Source of the DNA: Dactylellina haptotyla
Taxonomy: Eukaryota > Ascomycota > Orbiliomycetes > Orbiliales > Orbiliaceae
NCBI GenBank assembly: GCA_031310005.1
Contig: CM062386.1
Coordinates: 930,001-994,000, forward strand
Direction of reading: 5' to 3'
DNA length: 64,000 nucleotides
In this document: piece by piece, positions 1-13,492 of the stretch
Position numbering within the stretch: position 1 is the stretch's first letter
Layout of the letters: every line of letters begins with the position of its first letter
Position numbers and translations under genes: made by a program
Notes under the pieces: model-generated
The model's input: only the letters and a program-made list of their open reading frames with translations
The model's database searches: none
What the model was told of the DNA's origin: nothing

Positions 1-836
1 AGGAGGCTTCAACAAAAAACACCCCGCGGGGCGCGCGATTCAGGAACCAGCACAAAGAGATTAAATGAAAGGAGAAGTTCAGGTGAGAACGTATATATAT
101 TTTTTATTATCATCTTGGCGATAACCCAGCCAAAAATGATTGATTGCTATTCCACTCCCAAAAAGAAAAAAAAAAGAAAGAAACCACCATCCCAGTTGCG
201 ACCGTTATTGGGCCGTCTTTGATACACGAGACTCCGGAGGAAAAAATATGAGTCCAAGTCCCCTATACATATCGTACAAATGAAAAATGTGAAAAACTAG
301 ATATCCAAATATAACGCCGAATGAACAAAATAACACCCTGATTATGATAACGTGTGACCTGTTGATGAGACTGGAAAAGAAAGCAAAAAGGAAAGGGCTA
401 TAAAACGATGCCGAGAGGGCAAAAGAAGGAAATGCACTCAAAATCAAATATGAAATGAGAGATAGTCCGGAAAGAAAGACCGACTGTATAACACCGTGTT
501 TCGCCGATTGATGTCCGTGGTATGCAAAAAAGCGATAAGTGATTGATAAATAGAGACGAAAAGGAAAGTGAGCAACTAATTGTAATGAGAGGAGATGGCG
601 CAGAGAGCGCAGACCGGCGAGTAAATGGCGGTACACGTGGTGGTGTTTGCGTATTTCGATAGGTATCGGGTGGAGTGATTCGATTGGAATGTTGTCCTCG
701 AGGCTGACCGGGCATAAAGGCTCTCCGGTGAGTCCACGGCATGATATGCAAGAGGATGTTGTGACTCCTGGTAGGTAGTAGAGTGGGAAGAAATCAAAAG
801 AAAAGAGAAGAAAGCGAAAGCGAAAGCGAAATCAGA
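1..836. other. Intergenic, 3' flank of the DUF2015 gene
   Basis: AT-rich spacer with A-runs. The open frames here are short, low in complexity and match no family I know. Part of it is probably the 3' untranslated region of the minus-strand DUF2015 gene. No gene is supported. Confidence 0.5.
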
Positions 837-1395
837 TCACGAGAAGAAGACAGCTCGAGGATCCAGAGGCCTTCCATCCGGACCGATCCCGTTCTTCGCC
901 ATCTTGTTGGTAAGGAACTGCGTTCGGGCCTGGTCAAAGTTCATCTTCTTGCTCTTCATAATCTTAAGGATCTCGCGCTTGCTGGCGGCGTCCAGGCCGG
1001 CGCGGGAGTCCTCGTCATCGATGTTCTGGACGAGGTTGAAGGACTCCGATGTCAGACCGGCCTCGACGTCCTCGGTGAAGGACTCTGGGAGGCGGTTGTA
1101 AATGCTGAAGGGGAAGAGTCGGATCATTGGAGCGGCCCAGGTCTGACGAGTATAATAAAGGCCTGTGAGAGATAGAAGGCACGATAAGTATATATTGCAG
1201 AATGATACGATGATATGATGGGATAGGAAAGAGAAGGAAGGGAGTGGGTGTGAATATATATATCCAGATGGATAGAGATGTATAGGTTCAAGTGGGGAAT
1301 GTTATGCATGCATGCATGCATGTGTATTCAGATGACTTACCGACAAAAGTAGCGAAGAAGAGGATCAGCCAGGAGAATAGGATGTAATTCTCCAT
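837..1395 (-). CDS. DUF2015 family small membrane protein
   Basis: Two exons, 1395-1341 and 1162-837, joined in phase 1 (donor GTAAGT, acceptor CACAG), give 126 residues. Residues 1-19 (MENYILFSWLILFFATFVG) form one hydrophobic membrane anchor. Then comes the conserved DUF2015 body: YNRLPESFTEDVEAGL, an AGLD stretch, the basic KREILKIMK segment and the C-terminal NGIGPDGRPLDPR signature. The family is fungal and its biochemical function is not established; the anchor suggests a peripheral membrane protein facing the cytosol. The start was chosen because the next upstream ATG would add about 33 residues without family resemblance before the anchor. The family assignment rests on the recognisable C-terminal motif. 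Confidence 0.85.
1304..1322. repeat. (ATGC)n microsatellite in the DUF2015 intron
   Basis: Nearly five perfect copies of ATGC lie just inside the 5' end (minus sense) of the 178-base DUF2015 intron. The unit is self-complementary, so the RNA could fold into a small hairpin near the donor. Confidence 0.8.
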
Positions 1396-4300
1396 AACAG
1401 GGCAACCACCCTTGCAGAAGGTGTTTAAGGAGAAACCGAGCCCAGACCGTGTGTAATGCTCGCGAACGGGTACCTCCGTAGGCGGGCTGTTCAAAGGGAT
1501 GAATGTGAAGAGGGGGTTCAGTGTGTGTGGTTGTTTTTCCTCGCAGAGGGCTGATGATTCAGCTGAATGGAGTTGGCGGTTTTGGTGGCTGGTTAGGACG
1601 GTTTGAGCAGGAGAGAATGCACGAACAAGCGCGCTGTGAGGGAAAACAAGGAAAACAGGAAAACAGGCTGTGATGGTGTATCCCCACTGGGAGGTCTGAA
1701 GCAGGTGTCTAGATGTTGTCGACGGGGAGGGAGGGGTGGTGGTGATGTTTGAGGGTGAGGTTGATGGCGATGGTGATGATGATTATGATGTTGTTGCGGT
1801 TGCAGGAGTCGGAGAGGGGACGGCTGCGATGTAATATAGTAAACAACAGTTCGCAGCGGCGGGGCTCAGTTCACCACCAAAATTGGCCCAAATACGCCCG
1901 CAAATTACAGTACGTCAGACGTGCCTACTCCGCCCGGCTTAGTCAAACCCCCACCGCCCACCGCCCTCGGCCACTTTTCAGGGGACGGCTTTCACCTGCA
2001 GCCGTGGCCGCACTACTCCCACGAACAGCATATTAGGCGATGGGGTCCGGCAGGGGGGTCCCTCACCAGGGCTGGAACTGGAACTGGAATGGCCAGAATT
2101 CTATGAGCCAGTGGGAGACATGCCGTTTCAACCTTCCCCTCGCTAAAGACTGCTGGCCTGTGGTGCCGTACTGCGGAGTATTAGATTCTGTACGGCAGGC
2201 TCGTTACAGAAGCCCGTCTCTGAGGCCTCACTAGTCAAATCGCATCATCAGAGTATGCATGATGCGTCCAAAACACCAAAAACCCGGGAAGCGGTTATCG
2301 CTCTTGGTGTTTTACCCTCCGATTCCTAACGTTCAATTCCCATACTCCGGTCCCTCCACTATGCTACCGCTGTACTTCCAACTGCAACATCTACCCTCTG
2401 ATACTGTTGGTTGTTTCCTGTACTAACCTCTCTTTACTTTTTCAAAATCCAACCTGTGTCGTCCAATATTGCAATCTCGGTTTTCGAACCTCGCTTCTTT
2501 GAGTGGGCGGGAAGTCGCAGCGAGAGTGTGCAGGTGCCTCTCTCCTCTTTCCGGTCCCCAACATGTTACTCGGGCTGACCTCTGGAATGCACCTTGGCAA
2601 TCCGTGAATACTTCCATTCGGACGAGCTCGATGTTTTTTTCCCTCTGGTCGTATTCAGAGGAGCACACGGCCGGGCGCTCGCCTGTTCGTACGGCTGACC
2701 CGTTCGCTCTGATTCTGGCATTAGTCATGTTGTTCAGTTCAAGTCACGATCGACTTGGTCTTGGTATAACTCGGGTGTCACGTCTACCGCCAACTATCTG
2801 AACCATAAACTAGTCCACTATCAACCACTATCACGAATCAAAAACTCCTACGCTATACATGCAATCGATTACGAACGTCAAACCTTTAGGAAGTATGACC
2901 TCGACGGCTAAAAGCAAATAGTGAAAAAAGAATAATGAAAATAAGAATAAAACTTGGTAATTTAGACATTTTTAATCGCTGTGGATTAACTTTGTTCTCG
3001 CTGCTACTGAACTCCTCCTCTCTGCCCGTATTGTTCCGCCGTGTTGGCTGGGCGCATCACCGGACCCAAATCTCCACACATTCCTCAACCGTGATTTTTT
3101 CCTTTTCGAGAAACCCAGAAAAGAAAAGAAACCGATGAAAATTTTTACTTCAAAAAGGATCATGATATGGTGATTCAGAAATCAGACGACATATGCTGAA
3201 GACACACTCACTCCCCAAACCGGATTTTCTGCTTTCCTTTCTGCTTTTGCCGTCGTGCACGGAGCAAGTCACAAAGCAATACCAACATGAAGTGACATCT
3301 GCTGCCTCATTCGAGCCCCTTCGGCTGCTGTATTTCCGTCCAAGTAGATCCCGAAGTTCCCTTAGCTCCCTTTCCTTCCCACACCCCCTTCGTCCCAAAT
3401 AACGCCACCTTAAGTCGGTAGCGAGTAACCAAACAGTTATGAATTGAGAAGGCGGGCAATACTCTTGACTTGAACTAGTTTCCGCAACAATACTAACACG
3501 AATGCGTGCAACACACGAACAAAACTTAATGCTCCAATAACGTATCAATAATCTCCAAATTCCTTCAAAAGGTCGATATCATCACCGTGAGCTTTACACA
3601 AGCAGGATACTTGATACCCGCGTGCACAGCACACAGAATGCATACCCTTCTAGAAGGCCGCGTAGAAACATTCCCGGACACTCTATTCGAAGCAAAGCGA
3701 GCAAAAAAAATATTCCCCTCAATCAATCCATCCTCAGGGGAAAGCCCTGACGAAAAGTTAACTCTTGAAACCGCGACATCCGAATAAATTCGCTCCCTCA
3801 TCCGGGAAATTTAGACAGACCTTAAACCTGGGAGGGGGGAAAGGGAGAATATCCAATCCACAGCTTGAGTTGCGTAATATCCAGCCGGAACATTCTTTTT
3901 GCCTTGGCACTACCCAGCCAGCGTCCATTGAAATTTTAAACCTGACATGACATGATAACCTACCTGCACAAGCTATGACATGATTAAAGCCGGACACCGG
4001 AGCGGGCTGGGAACCTGACGGTCTCCGTACCCTGTCAAAGTTCAAGGGTTCACGGCGGCGACGGGTGCTGCATTGCTCATCATTCAAAACGTATTGCTCA
4101 CCTTGGCCCTGCGAACCCTCAATGCAATTCACCTTTGTAAGTAAGGTACGTATTCCCCTGCGGAAGTACCTCCTCGCTGGGATTCGAAGCAATCAGGTCA
4201 GAAAGTACATGTCCCGGAGAATACATGTCAAATGCAGCCCGTCGATCGCGTAGTGACTTTGGAGAAAGACACATCTCGCCTTATCGACAAAAAAAAAAAA

Positions 4301-5493
4301 AAAGATGGATAAGATGCTGACTGCAATCAGTACTGGATACCTACATAAACCCTCATTCCGGGTTTACCGTATTACGTATGTCGACACACCGGCATCAACA
4401 CGAAAGGGAATGCATTTGCCCTTCCCTCCCGCATGTTATGCGATGTGCCTCGATCGGGGCATGTTGGTAATGCATCATGCCCAAACTCATCTTAGTCTGG
4501 ACCGTCCCAGACTAACTCGACTGGGGGTCCTTGCGGTCCCGTTTGGGAAGTGTTTGTTAGCTTCAGCAAGATCCAGAATGAAATGTGTTGTTTACGATAA
4601 AAGAAAATCAATTTAATTTAGAAAACAGGTACCAACCAGCTCGCTGGCTCGCGCTCGTACTCCGCCAAGCCCCCGGCTGAGCGTCAGATCAAGGTCACCG
4701 ATAGGAAGGTCCGGGGCGACAAGGGAAGAGGGAGGGTTGATGAATGGTGACATCGGCTGCATAGCTTTGACAGCTCTCGTATTACATACTTACGCTACCC
4801 TCCGTTACAATAACATGTCATGTTTTAGCACCTCGATAGACACCCTTGCTCGTGTTCAGCTCCGGCCGATAGGGCGGGCAAGCGGAGAAGGCGGAGATGG
4901 CGAGGGAAGGGTTCAGCACTACACTTTAGCTTTCCGTTTACGCGTGTGAATCATATTAGATGTATGTAAATATTTTTGAATAAAATTTTTGATTAGACAA
5001 TAGAAAAGAAAGGAAAAATAGCAATAAACAGAAGCCCGTGAACGAAGTAGTAAAACGCCCGGGTGGTCCTAACCCATGTCTAAATATTTGAGCATGATAC
5101 AAAAAAATTGAACATCAAAAAATTCAGCAAAGCAAAGAGAAGAACTGTACAGATAGAATACAGAGATTCAAAATACAAGAAAGTTAGAAAAGGTGGTAAG
5201 GAAGAGGTAGAATTTTGTTTCGTTTTCATTCATCATTCAAAAAGGCTGTCCTTCCGAAGGAAAAAAATAGAAAAGAATGCTCAAAGACTCCAAACGTAAA
5301 GACTTGTGGGTATGCCGTCCGTATTTTTGGTTATCCAGCTATAAAAAAAAGGAGAGATATCGTTTTTGTAATAAAACATCCAGTAGAAAGGAAGGTTATA
5401 GATCGTAGATGTACATCGTTGAACAGCTTTAGCAAAAACGCCCCGTCGATAAGCCTAATTTTTCTTGTTATTTTGATGCAAAAATGTTTGGTA
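1396..5493. other. Intergenic spacer, 4.1 kb
   Basis: Only scattered open frames under 145 codons, none with a recognisable domain or a convincing splice pattern. Contains an A15 run near 4289-4303 and AT-rich stretches around 4950-5350. The first few hundred bases are the upstream region of the DUF2015 gene, and the last few hundred the 3' flank of the DUF2423 gene. I see no transposon fragment, RNA gene or tandem array. Confidence 0.5.
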
Positions 5494-6933
5494 TTATTTG
5501 CGTCCCTTGGAGGTCTTCGCTCCTTTCTTCGCGGCGCTATTCTTGCGGGTGTTGAACACTATCGACTTGGTTTTCGCTTTGCGGGTCTTCTTCGCGATCT
5601 TGTTCGAGGTTGATTTCGACTTCGTGGACGACGCCCGGGTGGTAGTATTCGTGGCGGATGATTCATCGATATCCATGTTTGTAGAAGTAGTGGAGTCTTT
5701 TAAACGATGAAAGAAATATAAGAAAAAGGAGAGAGAAAGAAGGAGTTAGTAACGGCTTTGTATATTTGGGCATTATGTTGGAGGGTTGTGAAGAGCAGGA
5801 GAGGTGGGCAAAGAGTTCTTGGGATAGAGCAAATGGCTACGTTCAGGTAGCAACAGCTGCAAGATCAAGAAACAGTGTGTCGTGAGAACCTCTCAAGATC
5901 GGACCGCTCCAATGCGCCACAAACCATTACTTCTCCGGAGCTCGCCTCCCGCTTGGAAGAGTTGAGATAGGAAAGAAGCACAGTTAATGTGTGCAGAGGC
6001 AGTAAGAATGAGTACAAAAGTTTGTCCAATGAAGGAAAAAAATAAAGCGCATGAGAAAGAACAAAAGAGGTATAGATAGAGCCAAGAAGGAAATGTGAAG
6101 ATGATAATAGAGATGCTGGATGCATCTACCAAATTTGAAAGTGCTCGCTCCCAGACGAAAAAGAAATGGAGAGACATCGCAAAGTTGTGTGATGTGTGAT
6201 TGTGTGTGAGTGCAGTATTTGTTGGTACAAAAACGCTTCAGAGGTGGGAATATCCGAAAGGGGTGGGTAATGTCGAGAAAATGGAGTAAACGCCATAAAC
6301 CGTGGATGCCACCATGATAATGATTATTAAAACGCCGCCCATTTTGTTGAAAGACCCAAGAGACAAAAAAACGCCAGTGCTAATATGAAGAAGAAACCCC
6401 GATGAAGCAAAGCCAAGATGTCGTATCCCGCCGAAAAAAGAAGAAGCAAAAAAATTCGTCATTAAATCATTAGAGCGAAGAAGGATTCGAAGCAACGACC
6501 GAAGATTTTTTATGACAGCTTTCTTCATTTTCACGTCAGGCAGACGCGAAGGGTGTTATCCATGCCAAAGCCCTGAATGTCACCAAACAGGCCGATGGCT
6601 CGGTAAAACGCCTCGTCTTCCGACTCGTCACCGCTGGAGTCTTCTTCCATCAACGAGAGAGGCAGCGGTAAATCAAAGAACAAGTTACCTTGTTGAGCAG
6701 CCTTGAAAGCCTGGTCCTCGGTATGTTGTTCTTGACGGGTCGTGGCATCAACTAGGTCTACATCGGTAGCAATCATGTTAGCCGATTCGTCTTCGATGAC
6801 AGGGTGCATGGCACCAAGAACGGAGACAGCGGGCGACATTCGCGAGGTGCCGCGAAGAAGAGACTTCCGCTTCTTTCTCTTCTCGATTGTCTTGTGTCCG
6901 CGACGGCGGTCGGACTTTTTATTATGGTGGAGA

Positions 6934-6965
<32 letters not shown>

Positions 6966-7184
6966 AGAAGAAGAAGAAGAAGCGAAGCGGACGGGCAAGG
7001 GAGATTTACCATCCTCATCCATGTGGTCGGCGCTCGTTGTCCTCGGGGACGACGATTGAGCGATCGAAGCCATGAGTCTCGCCGACAATCTCTCCAAGCG
7101 TGCTTGCTCGACCGGAGCGTAGACGGTGCTGCGTATCCGGGACCTGGCGGTCTTTTTTGTGCTGGCTCTCGCGGACTTGGCCAT
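5494..7184 (-). CDS. DUF2423 family nucleolar-type protein
   Basis: Exon 1 (7184-7010) encodes the N-terminal DUF2423 signature MAKSARASTKK followed by VYAPVEQARLERLSARL. Exon 2 (5696-5494) encodes a lysine-rich tail with a KTKSIVF core, as seen at the C-terminus of fungal family members such as yeast Ybl028c. Joined in phase 1 they give 125 residues, the usual family length of about 105-130. The acceptor is preceded by a TACTAAC branch point and a pyrimidine tract. Relatives are small basic proteins that locate to the nucleolus and are thought to act in ribosome assembly. The oddity is the 1313-base intron, very long for this genome; exon 1 also reads straight on for about 160 codons past the donor (see findings). 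The exon 2 assignment is inference from phase and family fit. Confidence 0.65.
6531..7009 (-). other. Open frame continuing from exon 1 into the long intron
   Basis: If the donor at 7009 is not used, translation continues in frame for about 159 codons to a stop at 6531, giving a 217-residue protein. The stretch has a serine run (6939-6981), a basic KKRKSLL segment, and an acidic region ending in FYRAIGLFGDIQGFG. It looks more protein-like than chance sequence, but I recognise no family. It could be an alternative C-terminus made by intron retention, an extra exon, or chance. Confidence 0.35.
6939..6981. repeat. GAA/GAG trinucleotide repeat
   Basis: About 14 units of GAA/GAG on the plus strand. 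On the minus strand they read as a run of serine codons in the frame that continues exon 1 of the DUF2423 gene. Confidence 0.85.
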
Positions 7185-10100
7185 TTGTAAATTTGTGTGC
7201 GGTATGTACCGGAGTGGTGGTGTGAGTGAGTGAGTGAGAGTGAGGATTCCCGACGGTCGGGGGGGCAAGAGAGATTGATGAAAGGCCAGGCGAGAAGCGA
7301 GTGGTAGTTGCTGAGAATGCAAGAGCTCGAATGGGTAGGGAGATGAGAAGAGAGGTTGAGGGGAGCGAAGAGAGCAGCGGCGGCGGTGGAGGTTAGAAGA
7401 GGAAGAAAAAAAAGGAAGAGGGTGGGAAGAGGTTTATGACTGGATTCTGCAGCTGGCAGGAAAAATTGTTTTTTCGGGTTTGTTGGTGTTTGACTGCCAC
7501 ACGAAACAGCGAAACGCAGAACAGGCGGCGGACACCAGCGAACGAGCAGGCGGAACGCTACGCTACGACCAACTGAGGACTTGTTCTTCAGGTGATTGGC
7601 GTGGCGGTGGAGTCGAGAGCTGCGCAACGTAGCCGGGCGAGCGTGAAGGCTTCGACGGGCGGTGTACGTAGCAGCGGTATAGTGGTGGTGATTGCTAAGA
7701 GCAGAGGAGCAGAGAAGTCGAAGGAAGAGGAGAATGAAGTGAGAAGAGAAGAAATAGAGAAGAGGATATTATGGGACTATTCCCAGAAGTCGAGAAGAAG
7801 TAGCGGTGGGAGTGGGTGGGTGATATGGGGCAGCAGGGAGGTGATCCTTGCTTTGATTTGATAATCGGGGCTTTTCTTTCCTTTTGAATTGCGGGAAAGG
7901 GTGACCAGGTCAGAAGCAATAGAAGGGGAAAGAAACAGTTTGCGTCTTTGAGATATCCCGGCGGGGGAAGAGGGAATACAGAATAATAGTCAATAGTGGG
8001 AGGGAAAGCGGGAGTGTGTGAAAAGGTGTGTTTGTAGGAGCGAGTAGCAGGTAGTTAAAAAGGGCGGTGGTGGTGGTGTTGTTTCTTTTCTTTTCTGGAA
8101 GAAGGCCGCTCGCTCGATGGGATGAGCAGAAAGAGGAGTTTGACAGGAACAGGAAACAGGCCCCGGCAAGGATGGCGGATTGACTGACTGGCGGACTGAC
8201 TGACTGAACTGATGGATGGCGGGCGAGTCGGGCTTAGAAAGCACACTCGCTGCGGTTGTGGATGACTGCTAGGACTATAATTGGGTACCCTTATGCCTCG
8301 TTCTTGGCCCACCCGACTACGCAGAGTATGGCTGGTGTCTGGTGCGTGTGTGCAAGTACCCCGGCTAGGTTGCTCGCTTTGATTGACTGGCAAGGCGGAT
8401 GGATACCTTCAACCTAATAACAATCAAACAGCAGATACGACGCGGACTGAGTAAAGAGGCACCTGCGATGCTTTGTGAAGATATAAGAAAAAGGGGTGGA
8501 CGGCGGAATATGACTCTAGATCTTGTGCGGTAGGTGTGTATACTAAGCGCAGGAAGAGTGAAGCCGAAAGAAGAAAACAGGAAATGAGGTAGTATGCCCG
8601 GGTGTAGGTAATTATGATATGGGTTGTAGTAGTGGTGGTGCTTGTGGTGGTGCTTTGATTATGAAAGGGAGAAGGGAGAAAGAAGAAGTGATGCTGGCAG
8701 GCGGTCGTACACAGCTGCTCAGCGAGGAGGTCAGGATGATTATTATTTACTACTACTGCTGCTGCGTGGGATGGGGGGCAGAGGAGCAGGATAAAAAAAA
8801 AGATTCAGGGCAAAAGAAAATATTATATGATATACAGAGAGGTTGAAGGCAAAAAAATACCGCTGAGGGATGATGCTGCTTGGTATTGCTGCTGATGCGG
8901 TGCAGCGGTAGGGTAGGTTAAGGATGAAACTTCCTATTCCAATCTGGCGAGGAATGCAGGAATAGAAACCGAAACTCGCAGAAAGAGGAACTTGACAAAG
9001 TAGATGAGATTTGCGTACAGGGCGGGATTGCGGGCTGCAGCTTGTTTAAACGAAGAGGAAGAATAGTAGTAAGAGGAAAGAAGCTGAAGCAATAGAAGCT
9101 GAAAAGAGGAAAGCAAGAACGGAGCGATAAGTTGGGGTTGTAGGTACCAAGTCTGGTAGAGTGCGTATGTAGACAGACGTATGTGGGCGCGCACGCAAGA
9201 ACGGCTGTAATTAGTTGGGAATGGGTGATAATAGCAACGGGGGAGATATGCGAATATAGCTTTAATCCGACAGAGCAGAGGAAAGGAAGACCGAGGAGCA
9301 GAAGAAGGGCAAAAGTGTGGTAGATGCAGGTCAAGTGGGGAACTCTTGCTTGCTTGCAGCGTGGGCTGGGCTGGTGGTGGTGCAGCTGAACTGGACTGAA
9401 CCGAACCGAACGCTGAACGGACCTGCGAATGCGAATGTCTGTACAGTCTGTGTGGTATAGTATGGTACGGTACTGCAAAAGGACCAGATGGCCGTCGGAT
9501 GCAGTGACGAAAGAAAGGGAGCGAGGAGGGCAGGCCGGTGTGTGTTGTGACAAACGTGCCTGGCGGTGGTGGTGCCGGATCCAGATGATACTTTGTGTCT
9601 TCGACTCTCTGCTGCAATCAACGCTACGCTCCGCTAGGGTAGGACGCTGCAGCTGGACAAAAGAGGCGGTGGTGCCCAGGATGTGGGTATTCGGCAATGT
9701 TTGTATCTTTCCTCTTTCTTCCTACCAGACAGTCGAGGGTGGGAGCAGAGAGAATGCAAATGTTCCTAACACCGTTTTTCTTTTTCGGTTCTCACGTCGC
9801 CCGGCTTTTTAGCTCTTTCGGTGATTTGCTCTGCAGAGAAAGTTGATCAGATGCCTCTGTCGACCCTTCGCCTTTAGAGTTGGTGTGCCTGAATGTGTAT
9901 GCCCTCGATTCTGGAAGCTCGCTTTCTCTGAAGTAAAAAAACAAGAAGAGCCGTGGCAATACGCTTCGTTTCCCGCTTTTTACAGTATAGCTGAAGGTTT
10001 CACTCCTGTAAAATGATGTTTCTGTAATATTGGATGTGTTTGTGAGCTGCAATCGGGTATCGATAAATTGCGGGTCCCCCTTTGCTTTGACGCCCGTTTT

Positions 10101-12247
10101 CTTTCGAATGCAGCGGCGACGCCTGTAGCTGTAGGGAACTAGGTTTGAAAGTACCAAATGTCTGGGGGTGACCAAAGAGACTAGGCCGTTGGGGAACCGT
10201 GATCAATGCAGTCGGCTATCGTGCAATGGAAACATGCAAGTCCTTCCTCGAGCTAAATAGACGACTGAGACTCGCAGAGAGGACAGAAAGTCCTGTAAGG
10301 ATAGGTAGACAGGTGGATATAGATATAGATAGATTTATAGATTATGGAGATAAGAAGGATCTGGCGGGTATTATATTACCATGTGGGAATACAATACGGT
10401 AGGAGAAAACGAGCTGATGGATGAATGAGGATATGTTTATTTAGTATCGAGAACGCAGCGGATCGGTGGTCTTCCGCAACAGGAGGCCTGATCTAGTAAC
10501 TGCTCGTTCGAGAACACCGAACAATAGAGAGCAATCGGGAGGATAAAACAATTGAGGGCGAGAACCAAACGTGAATGTCTCGTGATCCCAACTACGGTGA
10601 GAGATTAAAAAATATATTGAGAATAGAGAAGAGGGAGCTCAGAGGCGCTTGAGGAAGAAGGGAGCAAATCGGATGAGAACGTCCTTCGAGGAGGGGTTAT
10701 TTCACCTTTCGCTGGCTGGCGAGCGAAGGTCCAGAGGAAATGAAGCGGGAGCTGATACCGCTAGAAAGTGCTCTCGTACCTCTTCTCCTCCAAGGGAAAT
10801 ATTGGGGATATTCTGCTGCGGCGTGGCTATTATTACTACTTCCTAAAACCAAGCACAGTTACAGACACTTCCAATTCGGCGGCGGTTCTCAAACTATTCC
10901 ATACACTGTCGCCCACGATGATGTGCATAACACCCTTTGTTGGGCGTGTGTACCCCTCAGGCGCAATATGCCAATACGGGTACATGTCGTCAAGACCCCA
11001 GCAATGGAAGACGGGAACCCATCCATCCATCGACGCTCTAATGACAAGCAGGGAAAGGCTTCCTTGCCTTGTGTCTGTCTCTCCACAAAGGCCTGACAGA
11101 GGAAAGGGCCACGGGACCACACCCTGTCTAGCGTCCTCTTCCCCAAATCTGAATAGACTTTCACCGCGAAGAAGGTTAGAGTACCGAATGCCTATGGGTA
11201 CATTTGTTTCCTTTTTTCCCTCTCGCATCGCCAATTGACCGTCGTGCTGTGCGAAAAGTCCCGACGTTCGATGCCCGCCAACGTCGTTTACGGTGATCTC
11301 AGCCATGCCGTTCGGAGGATCGATAAGTTCAGGTTTCCTTGCTTGCATATTATTTCGCTACTATAATCTCATCACCTTTCCGCATTCCGTAACAAGAGCT
11401 CTCCCTCTATATTGTCAACTAACTATGCGCTATTCCTATGTAACAGCCCTTCTCCAATGTTAAAGAAACCCGCCAGCACTTCAAAGCCTACTAATCAAAA
11501 TTGCAAATTCAACATTCCCCTTCTCCCCCATTTTCATGCGGTTTGGGTTTCCGCCGTCCAATACGTCCTGTCCTGATGGATGTTATGTACCGCTGAGGCT
11601 GGGCGCCCCTCTTGTTAATTCGGCGGTACACATGGCCAACAGGACCGGAGGTGCTTTTTCCTATGCAGGTCATCAGCGATCTCAGCCAATCGACGCCCTT
11701 GTGCGAAAGAGGATTCCCCACACCCGTAAACGAAAAAGGCTGCTGCCCACCACCCCCCAAGAAACTGGACAGCAGCCGCAAGGGAATCCGAACCGGCATG
11801 CTGGCCTGCCAGCTGCTAGTGCAGGAACGTGCCCGCGTCCCTCCGTCATCTTGCCGTGCAGATTGGCACAAAACCAGCAACCCTTTCTTTTTCGCAATGG
11901 GGTGTCTCCCTTACTAAACTCAGAAGAGTCGAGGGGCAGTGGTGTGTATGTTATTATGTATGAACTTATGTATGTATGTAATGTTCGCTCACGCTCACTC
12001 GAATCCCGTTTAGTGCGCAATGTTGTTGTCTGACAACACATAATGCGCAGCAAACGATACGTCGAGTGTATCAGACACGCCGAACGGGAGTATATGTGGT
12101 GTGTACCTGGCTGGGGATGACAATCACATATCTAAGGTATCTCGCTCGCCCTTGGCAGACTGGCCAGAAACACCCGAAACAGCACAAGCAGACGGGTCCC
12201 CTCAAACTCCGATATCATAATCTCGAATTGGCCGGAGTAAGAGGGGT

Positions 12248-12283
12248 GGAAGGAAGGAAGGAAGGAAGGAAGGAAGGAAGGAG
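12248..12283. repeat. (GGAA)9 microsatellite
   Basis: Nine perfect tetranucleotide units in the gene-poor region; its purine/pyrimidine strand asymmetry is complete over 36 bases. Confidence 0.9.
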
Positions 12284-13455
12284 GGACAATAAAAGAAACG
12301 ACCCGCCAAGCTAACCCTTGTGGCGCTGCCATCCAGCGCTGCTCAAAGGATAATGATGAGTAGAGCGAAAGACCACGAGGGATGCCGGCCGGCTTGCTAA
12401 AAGAAGGTACCGTATGAAACACACGCACAACTAGATGGGATCGAATGTCGCCCTTTTGGAATCTATTCTCTCATTCTTCCTACTCCCGTGGTATGAATGC
12501 TATGTAATGTATGTATGTAATGTAGCTCTCTGTATACGTATACACCCGGCAGTTCACCCGAAGTCAAAAAAAAATAAAAAAAGAGCGCTAAGCTTGGATT
12601 TCCTGGAGAAACCATGCTCAGAACCTCCGTAATCTAAAACGCAAGCATGCTAGTTTACGACCGCCCTTTTTTACCCTTTCCCTCTTTATTCTATTTTTTC
12701 CAATGGCTTCTCGGAGGGGTGGTGGTTTATGGGTGGCGGTGGTGCATTTCGGAGGGAATAGAATAATTTGGTAAGGGTAAGTACTGACCTAGGCATTGCC
12801 TTGCCTTGCCTTACTCGTGTGAAAGGGAAGGGGGGTGCCCAAGCGAAGGACAATTTGGCCCGTAACCATGAACTTATTTTATCTTTTTTCACTGGGGAAG
12901 GCAAAATTTCGCGCTCTCGAGGCGGCAGACTAGCTACACCTTACGGATACGGCTTCCGTAATTTATTTTCCTTTTTCACTTGTACGGAGCGGGCATGTTT
13001 CGCGGCTGGGGGGTCGTTGTTGAGGGAAAAATCCGAGAATGCGCGATCGGTCTCGGAATAATACAACTTGGCCGAGTTGGAAAAAAAACATATGGGTTAT
13101 TTCCCAACGCCTTTACTAGCGGGTTCGCGAGCTAAGGGGATTGGGAATCGGGGATGCGATTGCTTTACGAACTGAGGGAAAGGATTCAATGGAAAGGAGC
13201 GTGCTCTCTTGGATTGTTCGAATGTTGGATCTCTGGCCAGCTGGAGGCGTTGAGGAATCCCGGTCGTAGGCATATTGATTCCCGTTGGTTTTCCTTCTCG
13301 AAAAACCATAGGAATCATTTATTGATGTCCTCCTGGGGTTGGGATATATCTCCTGAGATTCGCTTCTTGGAGCCATGGACATGTAAACCCGTCTTTCGAG
13401 GGAGGGGTCATTTTATCCGAGACGGCCAACGGGATTTTGAAACGAAATTGTTATA

Positions 13456-13492
13456 CCACACACGCAGACACACACCCACACACACATACACC
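13456..13492. repeat. CA-rich dinucleotide tract
   Basis: Interrupted CA repeat of about 37 bases in the gene-poor region. Confidence 0.8.

Noticed and set aside
4141-4200. B-box-like TTCGAAT on the minus strand, considered as a tRNA
   Set aside because: No pairing T stem, acceptor stem or A box could be built around it.
6742-7075. Glutamate-rich and arginine-rich plus-strand frames
   Set aside because: Produced by the GAA/GAG repeat and complementary to the serine run on the minus strand.
8918-9697. Minus-strand frame of 259 codons and overlapping frames
   Set aside because: Low complexity (S, L, H, P), three frames open at once, and no motif or splice structure; probably chance in a pyrimidine-biased region.
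10836-11348. Minus-strand frame of 170 codons with ATG
   Set aside because: Overlaps equally long plus-strand frames and resembles no family; it looks like ordinary chance in GC-richer DNA.
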